Of a DNA stretch of 64,000 nt, positions 56,536 to 64,000 are shown in pieces. A program made the translations under genes and the position numbers. The stretch spans positions 1-64,000 of IMG/VR virus record IMGVR_UViG_3300032516_000001; one strand, given 5' to 3'. This DNA comes from a virus. The notes under the pieces were generated by a model. It saw nothing but the letters and a program-made list of their open reading frames with translations, made no database searches and was not told the origin of the DNA. Each line of letters begins with the position of its first letter. Position 1 is the stretch's first letter.

Positions 56536-57600
56536 ATGACTGATTATTATTCAGTTCTTGGTGTCTCACGGGATGCTAGCGATGCAGATATCAAAAAAGC
56601 ATATAGAAAAATGGCCTTAGAATTGCATCCAGACAGGAATAAGAATAGCGAAGCTACTGAACAATTCAAGAAAGTCACAGAAGCATACAAAATATTGTCA
56701 GATACTAAGAGTAGACAAAAATACGATACACTACGTGACCCTCAATTTTTCGATCCATTTAACAATATTAACGATGTTTTATCGAGTTTCTTTAGAAAAC
56801 GAGATGATGACCTCTTCAGAAGACGGACTGCTAACTTTCATATTTATGATCAGCCGTTAGAAGTAAATGGAACGGATGTTGAATTAGCAATAGAGATTAG
56901 TCTAAAAGAAGCAGCATTCGGATGTCAGAAAACAATAGATTCAGTACCGGATACTCGAACTGTTTGTCCAGCATGTAGTGGGTCTAGATGCAAGTCAGGG
57001 TCACGGAGGATTATTTGTGCAGTTTGTGCTGGAAGAGGAAAAATACTCAATGAATTACGAAATGGCCCAAGAATTATTAAATGCACTAATTGTAAAGGGC
57101 ACGGTGATAGACCGATATCCCCTTGTCCTGTATGCAAAGGAACTGGAGAAGGAATTCAAAACAAAAGTGTTACTGTAAAAATCCCGTCTGGTGTAGACAC
57201 AGGCACAAGACTTAGATTGGTAAGAATGGGAGCCCCAGGAATTAACAGACCTCCAGGAGATCTTTATGTTGAAATTAAGGTGCTAGATGACCCAAGATTT
57301 CAGCGAATCGGCCTGAATCTGGCCACTTCTCATGCTGTTTCTTTGTACAAAGCTTTGAAAGGCGGAGAAGATCAAATCATATCATTAGATGATACGACTA
57401 GACTATTCAGTATCCCGAAACCCATGGAACCTGGTGTTTCGATGGTTACTGTCCATGGAGCCGGGATAAAGGATGTAATAAATAATAGAGTCGGTAATTT
57501 GCTTATTTTATTGCAGGTAAAATTGCCAAAAGTTATGTCAGCTCGAGCATTAAAACTCCTCGAAGAATTGGAAATTGAGAAATCCATCAGCACTCAATAA
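56536..57600 (+). CDS. dnaJ: DnaJ co-chaperone, full length
   Basis: A 354-residue type I DnaJ: J domain ([23 protein letters not shown] at ~32), a short Phe/Arg linker instead of the Gly/Phe region, four CxxCxGxG-type zinc repeats between ~148 and ~212 ([31 protein letters not shown]), and the two C-terminal substrate domains ([15 protein letters not shown]). It would partner the host DnaK; no DnaK or GrpE is in the window. Phage DnaJ proteins of full length are unusual. Confidence 0.93.
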   Translation: MTDYYSVLGVSRDASDADIKKAYRKMALELHPDRNKNSEATEQFKKVTEAYKILSDTKSRQKYDTLRDPQFFDPFNNINDVLSSFFRKRDDDLFRRRTANFHIYDQPLEVNGTDVELAIEISLKEAAFGCQKTIDSVPDTRTVCPACSGSRCKSGSRRIICAVCAGRGKILNELRNGPRIIKCTNCKGHGDRPISPCPVCKGTGEGIQNKSVTVKIPSGVDTGTRLRLVRMGAPGINRPPGDLYVEIKVLDDPRFQRIGLNLATSHAVSLYKALKGGEDQIISLDDTTRLFSIPKPMEPGVSMVTVHGAGIKDVINNRVGNLLILLQVKLPKVMSARALKLLEELEIEKSISTQ

Positions 57601-58048
57601 TTAATACATACTGTCCGGCACGCCAAGCCTGGACAATGTGGTTTGCCAAATCCCTTGCTACTGTCAAATCGTCATTCGAAAGCTTTTCCTCAATACCGTA
57701 TTCCCAACAAACCGGAAATTTAGATTTCCTCGAAATATTGCTTGTTATGCATTCTTTGGTGCTAGACATTGGACAGTTATCTATTAATGAACATAGTCTA
57801 TCGAGTTTAATCAAAGCGCCGATCGGAGCAGTTCGTAATAAATTCTCTAGTTTTTTAGAATAATGTTTTTTGGCCTCTTCCACGGATACTCTTGTTACAT
57901 ATGAACAATGCTCTAGAATTGGTGATAATGCTGACCCCACCGCGATATCCTTAAGTATGGTTTCACGTTCTGGGTCTAATTCTAGAATTTCAATTGCCTC
58001 ATCAGTATTCAACTGCAGACAATATCGGATTGGTTCTATTAGTCGCAT
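57587..58048 (-). CDS. Hypothetical protein coupled to primase gene
   Basis: About 153 residues from [12 protein letters not shown], whose ATG overlaps the end of the CHC2 gene. Helical, with cysteines at CSYV, CSLIDNC and VCWEYG. No family is recognised. The position suggests a primosome partner or the lost part of a primase. Confidence 0.65.
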   Translation of the reverse strand: MRLIEPIRYCLQLNTDEAIEILELDPERETILKDIAVGSALSPILEHCSYVTRVSVEEAKKHYSKKLENLLRTAPIGALIKLDRLCSLIDNCPMSSTKECITSNISRKSKFPVCWEYGIEEKLSNDDLTVARDLANHIVQAWRAGQYVLIIEC

Positions 58049-58644
58049 ATGACATCGGTAATTGGGTTGTCCATCATGTTCCGTAATTTGATAAGAACAT
58101 CGATCATCGGTGGAGTTGAAATATGGCCATTGTGATCGAAGTCCCATTTTACTGTATCTAGAACGCGACAAAATCTTATAAAATCAATCAATGCAACTTT
58201 ATCGCGCAACCGCATAAGCTTCTTCTCGAGCAACTCGAGAACACGTGAGACGTCTTTCCAAGCTTCAGATTCATAATGAGAGCTTTTCTCAACAGGCTCT
58301 CTGATCGCATCTTCGGGCATGCGCGGAGTCTTAATATGGAATCTTCTTTCTAACTGGGTAAGAGCCTCGTTGAACTTAATGTTTTTGAATTTAGCATATA
58401 ATCCAACTGCACTCTCATGTACTTTGCATGTAAAACAGTGGAAATGCTCTTTCCCGGTAGTTCCATAATATCTGGCCGAGGGACGCCGATCAGCACCATG
58501 GAACGGGCATGCGACTTGCTGGTTAGTTCCTCTCTCCGGAATCTCAACCCCATGTTCGGTTAGAACATCATAGGCTCCGTACACTTTCTCAATAGCAGCT
58601 ACTCTACGCTGCATCCATTCCTGGAGTGCTGGGCTAATGGTCAT
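58039..58644 (-). CDS. CHC2 primase zinc-domain protein
   Basis: About 201 residues. Residues 35-75 are the DnaG-type zinc ribbon: VACPFHGADRRPSARYY (C-x2-H) and HFHCFTCKVHESAV (C-x2-C). The rest is helical; there is no TOPRIM catalytic domain, so this is the template-recognition part only. A separate catalytic primase would be needed, or the protein binds DNA in a regulatory role. GTACAAT lies eleven bases before the ATG at 58644. Confidence 0.82.
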   Translation of the reverse strand: MTISPALQEWMQRRVAAIEKVYGAYDVLTEHGVEIPERGTNQQVACPFHGADRRPSARYYGTTGKEHFHCFTCKVHESAVGLYAKFKNIKFNEALTQLERRFHIKTPRMPEDAIREPVEKSSHYESEAWKDVSRVLELLEKKLMRLRDKVALIDFIRFCRVLDTVKWDFDHNGHISTPPMIDVLIKLRNMMDNPITDVICD

Positions 58645-58655
58645 TATCAATTTCA

Positions 58656-58662
58656 ATTGTAC
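58656..58662 (-). promoter_or_regulatory. GTACAAT box
   Basis: The minus-strand GTACAAT ends eleven bases before the CHC2 gene's ATG. On the plus strand the same bases lie just ahead of the divergent gene at 58674. Confidence 0.5.
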
Positions 58663-58673
58663 ATTTACTATAT

Positions 58674-58928
58674 ATGTTCAAAACATTATCGCAGGAAGAA
58701 CAACATGATTATTTATCAATAAGTGTTAGAATCGGACATCTAAGAGGCTTGGCTAGGAAATGCGGAATAAATCCTGATGATGTTATATATACTAAGAAAG
58801 TGAATGGGATTGTACGTGTTTTCCCAGGTAGATTATTACTGGAAAAATCTCTCCCGAAAATTCCAGAGAATTTAGCAACTCTTCGTGCAAAGTTATTCAA
58901 TTTGCTTGTTGATAGGATGGGGCAGTGA
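58674..58928 (+). CDS. Hypothetical protein
   Basis: An 84-residue basic protein, divergent from the CHC2 gene. TACTAT lies two bases before the ATG. Helical; no family recognised. It overlaps the next gene by ATGA. Confidence 0.65.
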   Translation: MFKTLSQEEQHDYLSISVRIGHLRGLARKCGINPDDVIYTKKVNGIVRVFPGRLLLEKSLPKIPENLATLRAKLFNLLVDRMGQ

Positions 58929-59191
58929 TGTTTCAGATTTTCCAAAGAATTATACGGAAAATTCTACGAAAAGATCATAAATGGAAGCGTACATTTAAAA
59001 CCATTAGATATAAAACTAGCGGAGTGTCCTATAGAGAAGAGCAAAGAATCATGGTTTGTAAGCGTTGTGGAGAATGGAAATATGCCTATGATGATCCTCA
59101 TGTGTATGAGGATAAGATGCAGAAAGATTATATTAGAGACTGTGATAAAGCGCTGGCTAATAGAATAATTAATGATGTGATGAAATCATAA
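58925..59191 (+). CDS. Small basic protein with Cys pair
   Basis: An 88-residue protein: a very basic N-terminus (RIIRKILRKDHKWKRTFK), one C-x2-C (VCKRCGEW), and later a single Cys (YIRDCDKAL). It could be a half zinc ribbon that dimerises. Function unknown. Confidence 0.65.
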   Translation: MMFQIFQRIIRKILRKDHKWKRTFKTIRYKTSGVSYREEQRIMVCKRCGEWKYAYDDPHVYEDKMQKDYIRDCDKALANRIINDVMKS

Positions 59192-59461
59192 AGTTGGTTC
59201 TTCTAATTGTTTTATGCGTATTATTTCAGATTCAAGCTGTACCAACTTCTGATGTAATTCAATGTGTTCTGCTTGTAATATGTCAAGTGCTTGGTTTTGT
59301 GCCGCTTTCCAAGTATTATGAACATCAGATTCTCTTATCCATGCACTACCATCTAAGCGCACTCGACCATCTTTATGCCAAGTATCAATATGTCTAGATA
59401 TGCCGATACAATGATCTCTGTTAAAAACCACAATGAAAACGGGTTTTCGCATATTGCGCAT
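59186..59461 (-). CDS. Hypothetical coiled-coil protein
   Basis: A 91-residue protein: a small alpha/beta start (MRKPVFIVVFNRDHCIGI; ATG 59446 region is an alternative start) and a C-terminal coiled coil (HIELHQKLVQLESEIIRIK). Family unknown. Confidence 0.65.
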   Translation of the reverse strand: MRNMRKPVFIVVFNRDHCIGISRHIDTWHKDGRVRLDGSAWIRESDVHNTWKAAQNQALDILQAEHIELHQKLVQLESEIIRIKQLEEPTL

Positions 59462-59462
59462 A

Positions 59463-59789
59463 TTATGCCTCCATCACCAATATCATCACAATGTGATCAG
59501 GGACCAGATCATGGAAATATTTACTAGTAGTTGCTATTTTATTTCTTTCAGATGGCGATAAGTTTCTAGCCGCTCTAATTGCATCTCGATAGCCATTAGC
59601 ATCAATATTTTCAGAAAGACAAATCCTCATCGCTTTTCGCATAAGTTCAGTAACATCAACTTTTTCTTCTTCTTTTCGTTCTTTCTTATCAAGCACATTT
59701 ATTTCTTTTGCACATCCAACCTCTTTGATATCGGATACAGCACATAAATGACAACAAGCAATTTCCAGAGCCGTTTCACCTGTGCTCAT
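59463..59789 (-). CDS. Hypothetical protein, intact paralogue of 60166-60563
   Basis: A 108-residue protein with two parts: ETALEIACCHLC near the start and ELMRKAMRICLSENIDANGY ... TSKYFHDLVPDH at the end, joined by a Lys/Glu-rich link. Both parts recur in the gene at 60166-60563, where they are in different frames. Function unknown. Confidence 0.7.
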   Translation of the reverse strand: MSTGETALEIACCHLCAVSDIKEVGCAKEINVLDKKERKEEEKVDVTELMRKAMRICLSENIDANGYRDAIRAARNLSPSERNKIATTSKYFHDLVPDHIVMILVMEA

Positions 59790-59977
59790 GAATCGATGCC
59801 TTCAACCCACCAATAATGATTACATTTTGTACATGTGTATTTATAATCTTCATAGCCACCGCATTTTGATTCCCATTTCTTCACACGGACTTCGCCTCCG
59901 CACTTCGGGCAAGACCGTTCTGATTTTTCATCCTCTGCAAATACTCCAGCGCTCTCAGGCATTGGTGCTATATGCAT
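59786..59977 (-). CDS. Small zinc-ribbon protein
   Basis: A 63-residue protein: CPKCGGEVRVKKWESKCGG then YTCTKCNHYWWV, a compact ribbon of the TFIIS/RPB9-like type. It overlaps the next minus-strand gene by ATGA. Confidence 0.7.
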   Translation of the reverse strand: MHIAPMPESAGVFAEDEKSERSCPKCGGEVRVKKWESKCGGYEDYKYTCTKCNHYWWVEGIDS

Positions 59978-59983
59978 ACATCC

Positions 59984-60166
59984 TCACAGGTCATGGATCT
60001 CTTTACAGATTTTTTGATTTTCTTCATCCTGAACTTCTAACCGATTTAATTTTATGAAATGTCGTCGTACGATGAATCTACCAAAATAATCTGCTGTTAT
60101 CGACGTTGTAAACAAAAATACGGACAGAATGATAACCACGCAAAGCATACTTTGACCATCAAGCAT
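59984..60166 (-). CDS. Small membrane protein
   Basis: A 60-residue protein with one N-terminal membrane helix (MLCVVIILSVFLFTTSI) and a charged, helical C-terminal half (RLEVQDEENQKICKEIH). The layout resembles inner-membrane spanins, but the size is small and no partner is evident. TAATG overlap with the preceding gene. Confidence 0.6.
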   Translation of the reverse strand: MLDGQSMLCVVIILSVFLFTTSITADYFGRFIVRRHFIKLNRLEVQDEENQKICKEIHDL

Positions 60167-60563
60167 TATTCATCCATCACGAGTTTTACTACCACATTCC
60201 GTAACCCTTCAGAAACCATTTCATTGAAATATTTGCTTTTCATTGCAATATCACAAAGTTTGTCTAGGTTAAATGTCCTTCCGTCATCTATGGCGTGTCT
60301 ATATGTTTGTAGATCAATTTTATCTCTTACACAAATCGTAGTGGCTTTACGCACAGCGTCGATATAATTAGAATTAACTTCATTAAGTCCTGTTGATACA
60401 TTAATACCATAGACCTTCCCCAATCATATAGTGCCTTATCAACGACAGGAAATTTCTTGGCTAATTTATCTTCAATGGTATGAATCAACTGGCAGCATGC
60501 CAAGCCCAAAGTTTCTTCAGAATATACCGGAATATGTCTCGTTCTGATTCCTCTATTGGACAT
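60166..60563 (-). pseudogene. Frameshifted paralogue of the 59463 gene
   Basis: Reading from ATG 60563, the N-terminal part (SEETLGLACCQLIHTIEDK) matches the start of the 59463 gene; in that frame the match ends near 60430. In another frame, from about 60423, the C-terminal part (DAVRKATTICVRDKIDLQTY ... KSKYFNEMVSEG) matches that gene's second half. The switch lies near TTGGGGAAGG. It is a frameshift mutation, sequencing error, programmed shift or a two-gene split using TTG 60423. Confidence 0.6.
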
Positions 60564-62037
60564 ATAGATCCTCAATGTTAAGTTGGTTGCAAGCAGCAAG
60601 AATTTGATCGTTATTCATATCAAGAAGACCGGATTCGATAGCGCGCATACGCCTAGTCTTCCACAGTATCTTCCCAACCATTCTCTCGAATATTGGATTA
60701 TCTCGATTTTTCAAGTTGCCGAAGTAGAATTTCCCATCTCGACGCAGATCATCGTTCAAATACGTATAAGAAATGACATCAGCGCTCTTTTCAATTTCAT
60801 TAGCATAACTGATTGCCGCGAAATCATAACGACCATCATTCTTATCAGCACGCAATTTGCCTTGTCTATTGATCTGGAATAAAGCAAGAACTGGAACAGC
60901 GCGGCCTCGTCCAAAATTTAGCGCCAACATTCGGCCTTCGCGAACTACAGAGTTCAATGACACTACATAATCACGGATCGATCCTGACGGTTTAACTAAT
61001 CCGAGATGATCTATGATGATACCATCGCATCCGTATTTATTGTGGAACATCTCCGCCTTACGACGAATATCATTAATAGTGACTTCTTTATCGGGACGCC
61101 AGATATAGAGTCTGCCTTTGGTGTTTTCTTGAAAGTCCCGAGCTACAATAACAAGTCGTTCTCTATCTCTTGGAGATAACTCACCGTCTCTTATTTGTCT
61201 ATAGTCTAATCCAATATACCCATCTTCCCCATGCCACTTAGTTACAAATTTTCCATGGGACGAATGAACAGCATAAAACTGTTTCCGTAATTGTGAATAT
61301 GGCATTTCTAATATAGCATAGAAGATATTTTTGCCATAGACCACTACATTATTATATGCGTAGTTTATTGATGCGCTAGTTTTTAACTCCCCTGCAAACC
61401 CGCAATGTACCCAATATTCGCCAATTCTATGCCCACGACAAGCGACATCTACTGGTTCAAGTCCAAATAAATTGCGATTCGCATACTTGTTGGTCTTAGA
61501 TATAACGTCATATTCACTAATGACTTCGTCAGCATCATCAGATACTACGCCTTCAAGACGCTCTCCGCCTTCGATCCTAGTGAAATCACTAAGTTTAGTA
61601 TAGAGATAGTTTACGGCGTCATTTACGCCACGTAGTGTTTTTTTACCATCTACAGGTTTATCTAAATTCCTACCGTGTTCAGCAATGGCTGTGGCATCTC
61701 TACAAAGTAAAATTACGCCTTTTACCTGTTGTTTGTCCAGTTCAGCTCGTAATATGGCTAGGTAGTTTGTCCGAATATAATATTGGGAGTTTTTGATTTC
61801 TTCTAGCCTAGTGACCGTCTCAATATCATCCGAATTCTCAAAATATTCCTTGACCAAGGCAAAGTCTGGCGGGCTACTCATTTGCCCGTAGAATTTCACC
61901 AAATATTGGTAGATCTTACTATCTTCTTCGGATGGAAATTCTAGGTTATATTCTTGTAATTTAATCCAGTTATTATATGCATCCTCAGTCTCAGGTTGAC
62001 CGCCTACAGTAATAACTGATCTTAATATTCTTTCCAT
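60553..62037 (-). CDS. DnaB-like replicative helicase with unusual Walker A
   Basis: A 494-residue RecA-fold helicase. After a ~150-residue N-terminal part comes GEYWVHCGFAGELKTSASI (~215), where the P-loop should be: GFAGELKTS keeps the Gly residues and K-T but not the classic G-K-T/S. Then FYAILEMPYSQLRKQ (Walker A-adjacent H1a-type), GCDGIIIDHLGLV (Walker B, ~345) and VLALFQINRQGK (H3-type). It would unwind DNA at the fork with the polymerase. It overlaps the loader-like gene by one base. Confidence 0.82.
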   Translation of the reverse strand: MERILRSVITVGGQPETEDAYNNWIKLQEYNLEFPSEEDSKIYQYLVKFYGQMSSPPDFALVKEYFENSDDIETVTRLEEIKNSQYYIRTNYLAILRAELDKQQVKGVILLCRDATAIAEHGRNLDKPVDGKKTLRGVNDAVNYLYTKLSDFTRIEGGERLEGVVSDDADEVISEYDVISKTNKYANRNLFGLEPVDVACRGHRIGEYWVHCGFAGELKTSASINYAYNNVVVYGKNIFYAILEMPYSQLRKQFYAVHSSHGKFVTKWHGEDGYIGLDYRQIRDGELSPRDRERLVIVARDFQENTKGRLYIWRPDKEVTINDIRRKAEMFHNKYGCDGIIIDHLGLVKPSGSIRDYVVSLNSVVREGRMLALNFGRGRAVPVLALFQINRQGKLRADKNDGRYDFAAISYANEIEKSADVISYTYLNDDLRRDGKFYFGNLKNRDNPIFERMVGKILWKTRRMRAIESGLLDMNNDQILAACNQLNIEDLYVQ

Positions 62038-62924
62038 TAATCCCTATTCCCAAACCTCTTGGGTTTATTTACCCCGCTACCATACATTGCCAATGGATCC
62101 ACACTTGCGTCAGAATCGGGTACGGACCGAATTTTCTTGGTGGGTTTTTCTTTGGTCTCCTTTGGGTTATCCTGGGCTTCACCCACTATAGCTTGATAGT
62201 CAGCCAGGTCGGGTCTAAAGCCCCCGGGAGCGGGTGCGGAAATCCCAGAAGAAATAGAGACTGCCATGATGTTTTGCGAATGCCCTTTCTCATCCACAAA
62301 ATCATTGACTATAGTCCTAGGTAGAATTCGCGGGATACTCGTCTTCTGGAATGCCGTATTTAATAACTCAGAAATCGATTCTGACCAGGCGTGACTGCCA
62401 TTTACGAATGGTTTATCGATATTCGATATGACCCATGTCGGCTTATCTCTGTCCAATCTATAGGATAGAGCTTCCTCTAGGGCTCCCGGGGCTGCCTTAT
62501 TCTTATAATGCATTTCATTAAGTCTAACTGCCATGAGATCCGGCAGGTCCATCAAGTCTTGGAGACTATTATATACTTCAAGGTTTTCGTCATCATTCGA
62601 CGATATGCCTCGAGCCGACCTCGAGGCCGCCCCCACATAAACATCTCTGATTTCTCGATCACTAGTTATTTTTATAAATTTATTCGGATATTTCAACATC
62701 ATTATTTTGATGATAGCTTTGATATCATTCCAAGAGGATATTACATAGAGTGATCTATCAATTAACTTGATGACTGGAAGTTGTAAATGAGGAAAGGTTA
62801 CCCGTGCCTTCCTTATGTATGGCGGCATCTCGGCCGCTCTTCTGCGAATATAGGCGCAGATACACTCATACAACTTACCGTCTTGTTCGATAATGCCCGA
62901 ATCCCCACATTTTTCGCAGGGCAT
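62037..62924 (-). CDS. Helicase-loader-like protein without P-loop
   Basis: A 295-residue protein. It opens with a zinc finger (CEKCGDSGIIEQDGKLYECIC) like DnaC/DnaI-type loaders, then an AAA-like core: LMAVRLNEMHYKNKAAPGAL at the Walker B position and TWVISNIDKP like sensor 1. No Walker A is visible. The position directly before the DnaB-like gene supports a loader; if so it works without its own ATP hydrolysis. The C-terminal 60 residues are disordered. Confidence 0.6.
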   Translation of the reverse strand: MPCEKCGDSGIIEQDGKLYECICAYIRRRAAEMPPYIRKARVTFPHLQLPVIKLIDRSLYVISSWNDIKAIIKIMMLKYPNKFIKITSDREIRDVYVGAASRSARGISSNDDENLEVYNSLQDLMDLPDLMAVRLNEMHYKNKAAPGALEEALSYRLDRDKPTWVISNIDKPFVNGSHAWSESISELLNTAFQKTSIPRILPRTIVNDFVDEKGHSQNIMAVSISSGISAPAPGGFRPDLADYQAIVGEAQDNPKETKEKPTKKIRSVPDSDASVDPLAMYGSGVNKPKRFGNRD

Positions 62925-63238
62925 CAGCCCTTAGCCCTTCTGAAAAAATCCTCTTTCGGGCCCTCAAGCCCACAGGATAAGCATTTGGTCGCAAGCGAGT
63001 CTCTGCCTATACCTGCTTCATTATAATATATTACAGCTTTGTCTAAGAACACTACGTTGGTTCTACGACATCTAGGATCAGGACAAAACGGGCCAATGGA
63101 TGCCTCTTTATATTCTTCATACATCTCGCCACAAGTTCGACACGGATGTTTTTGCGGTTCTATTCCTGCGGCAACAGGGCAATCGCTTTCCCCGTATTTA
63201 CAACCATGGATTATGCAACAATGAGTAGCGTGTGACAT
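62924..63238 (-). CDS. Protein with several zinc motifs
   Basis: A 104-residue protein with eleven cysteines: CCIIHGCKYGESDC, CRTCGEMYEEY, FCPDPRCRR and CLSCGLEGP. At least two zinc ribbons are likely. It overlaps the loader-like gene by one base and belongs to the replication operon. Function unknown. Confidence 0.7.
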   Translation of the reverse strand: MSHATHCCIIHGCKYGESDCPVAAGIEPQKHPCRTCGEMYEEYKEASIGPFCPDPRCRRTNVVFLDKAVIYYNEAGIGRDSLATKCLSCGLEGPKEDFFRRAKG

Positions 63239-63255
63239 ACCATCAAAAAATACAT

Positions 63256-64000
63256 CTAAATGGAACTGAGATCGATATCAATTAATTGGGCTGGAGGCAC
63301 TTCATGCTTTGCGGTTGAAATCTTCGGCTTATTCTTGGCGCTGTGTATTTTTCTTGCTGGCGTTGCTTTGTCCGAATGCTCTTCTCGTATAGATTTGAAA
63401 ATATCCATAGTATCAGAAACTTCAAGGCCGCCATGAAGTGTATCTCCGGCAACCTTGTCTATTAACTTTTTCTTGGATTTTAGTGTCTTCAGTACATGAT
63501 GATCTATAGTCTTCTTTCCATTTCTTCTGATCGCCATAAGATGCGTCACCATGACCATGAGGTGGTGCGATCCGATGCGGATCATGCGCCCAGTTGTTTG
63601 CGCGTAGTCTCCAAAGCTCCACGGCATGTCTACAAAAATTAAATGTTCAGCTGATTGCAGATTGATGGATTCGCTTCCTGCCGTCGTAATGAGTATAATA
63701 TTAGTGCCAGAATTCGGATCTTGGAAGATATTCTTCGCTATTTCTCTATCCTTTGCTTTATTCTCCTTACCCGTTATCCTGACACACTTAATATTATTCT
63801 TAATCAATTCTTTCTCGATAAGTGATACCATCTTCTCGAATCTAGAGAAAACGATCGTCTTGGTATCACAGAGTTCATTCTGAAACAAATCTAGCAGAGT
63901 ATTGAGTTTGGATGATTCTCCCTCAAACGGAACGCCATTCTCATCTGCGATGAGCTGTGGGGCGTTTGCCGCTTGCTGAACCATGACCATGGAAGATAAA
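63256..64000 (-). CDS. SNF2-family helicase, partial (C-terminal lobe)
   Basis: The frame runs in from beyond the right edge. Visible residues form the second RecA lobe: TKTIVFSRFEKMVSLIEKEL (motif IV region), VRITGKENKAKDRE, IILITTAGSESINLQSAEHL (motif V) and QTTGRMIRIGS (motif VI with its Arg finger). SNF2-type proteins move or unwind duplex DNA or displace proteins. After ~160 residues comes a charged tail (TPARKIHSAKNKPKIS). ATG 63990 is not the real start, since the frame stays open upstream. Confidence 0.88.
   Translation of the reverse strand, partial: LSSMVMVQQAANAPQLIADENGVPFEGESSKLNTLLDLFQNELCDTKTIVFSRFEKMVSLIEKELIKNNIKCVRITGKENKAKDREIAKNIFQDPNSGTNIILITTAGSESINLQSAEHLIFVDMPWSFGDYAQTTGRMIRIGSHHLMVMVTHLMAIRRNGKKTIDHHVLKTLKSKKKLIDKVAGDTLHGGLEVSDTMDIFKSIREEHSDKATPARKIHSAKNKPKISTAKHEVPPAQLIDIDLSSI

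Noticed and set aside
59984-60166. Small membrane protein as an inner spanin
   Set aside because: The length and single helix fit loosely, but no outer-membrane lipoprotein partner overlaps it and it lies in the replication operon, so I left it as a plain membrane protein.

Overview
The window is a stretch of a large double-stranded DNA bacteriophage genome. About 120 mostly short genes lie on both strands with ATGA or TAATG overlaps. There is a phage replication and recombination set and an endolysin, an exceptional number of homing endonucleases, and many small Cys-rich proteins of unknown function. No ribosomal RNA, transposase or bacterial housekeeping operon is present, and no capsid, tail or terminase gene falls in this part. 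Translation-related cargo (a full-length bL12-like ribosomal stalk protein, a Pth2-like protein, RtcB, a tRNA) points to the kind of gene load known from huge phages. The host cannot be named from sequence alone.

Layout. 1-10 kb: accessory genes, including a protein with four tandem CxCG zinc-ribbon repeats, a SLOG/YspA protein, a PD-(D/E)XK nuclease, an HNH-fusion protein and a 57-residue NPPYPW-repeat peptide closed by a perfect palindrome. 10-16 kb: a short high-GC operon behind a good sigma70-type promoter, a Pth2-like protein, a degenerate phosphoribosyltransferase, a LAGLIDADG nuclease, dCMP deaminase, and a tRNA whose anticodon reads UUA (ochre suppressor). 16-27 kb: M15 endolysin, dual-specificity phosphatase, RuvB, bL12-like protein, RtcB, metallophosphoesterase, and a family of small Cys/His proteins. 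27-36 kb: recombination block (candidate ssDNA-binding protein, RuvC-like resolvase, RecA, N-terminal half of an SbcC/Rad50-like ATPase) invaded by two GIY-YIG genes and one Vsr-like nuclease gene. 36-41 kb: HEXXH membrane protein, SpeD-like protein, a protein ending in a RuvA-domain-III-like module, then a GC-rich 1.2-kb cassette with broken genes at both edges. 41-52 kb: LAGLIDADG and GIY-YIG nucleases, HD phosphohydrolase, MazG-like protein, J-domain protein, histone H1-like protein, and a sigma-factor-like protein. 52-64 kb: minus-strand replication block (PolA-type polymerase, CHC2 primase fragment, DnaB-like helicase, loader-like protein, SNF2 helicase) with a Vsr-like nuclease and a full-length DnaJ.

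How the genes fit together. Polymerase, primase zinc domain, helicase and loader form a replisome; RecA, SSB-like protein, RuvC-like resolvase, RuvB and the RuvA-DIII-like protein could form a phage Holliday-junction pathway. dCMP deaminase, MazG and the HD phosphohydrolase act on nucleotides. A recurring GTAYRRT box 5-11 nt ahead of start codons, without a Shine-Dalgarno sequence, suggests leaderless or very short-leader transcripts; the sigma-like protein is a candidate reader. All functional statements are from motif recognition by eye; no database search was run.
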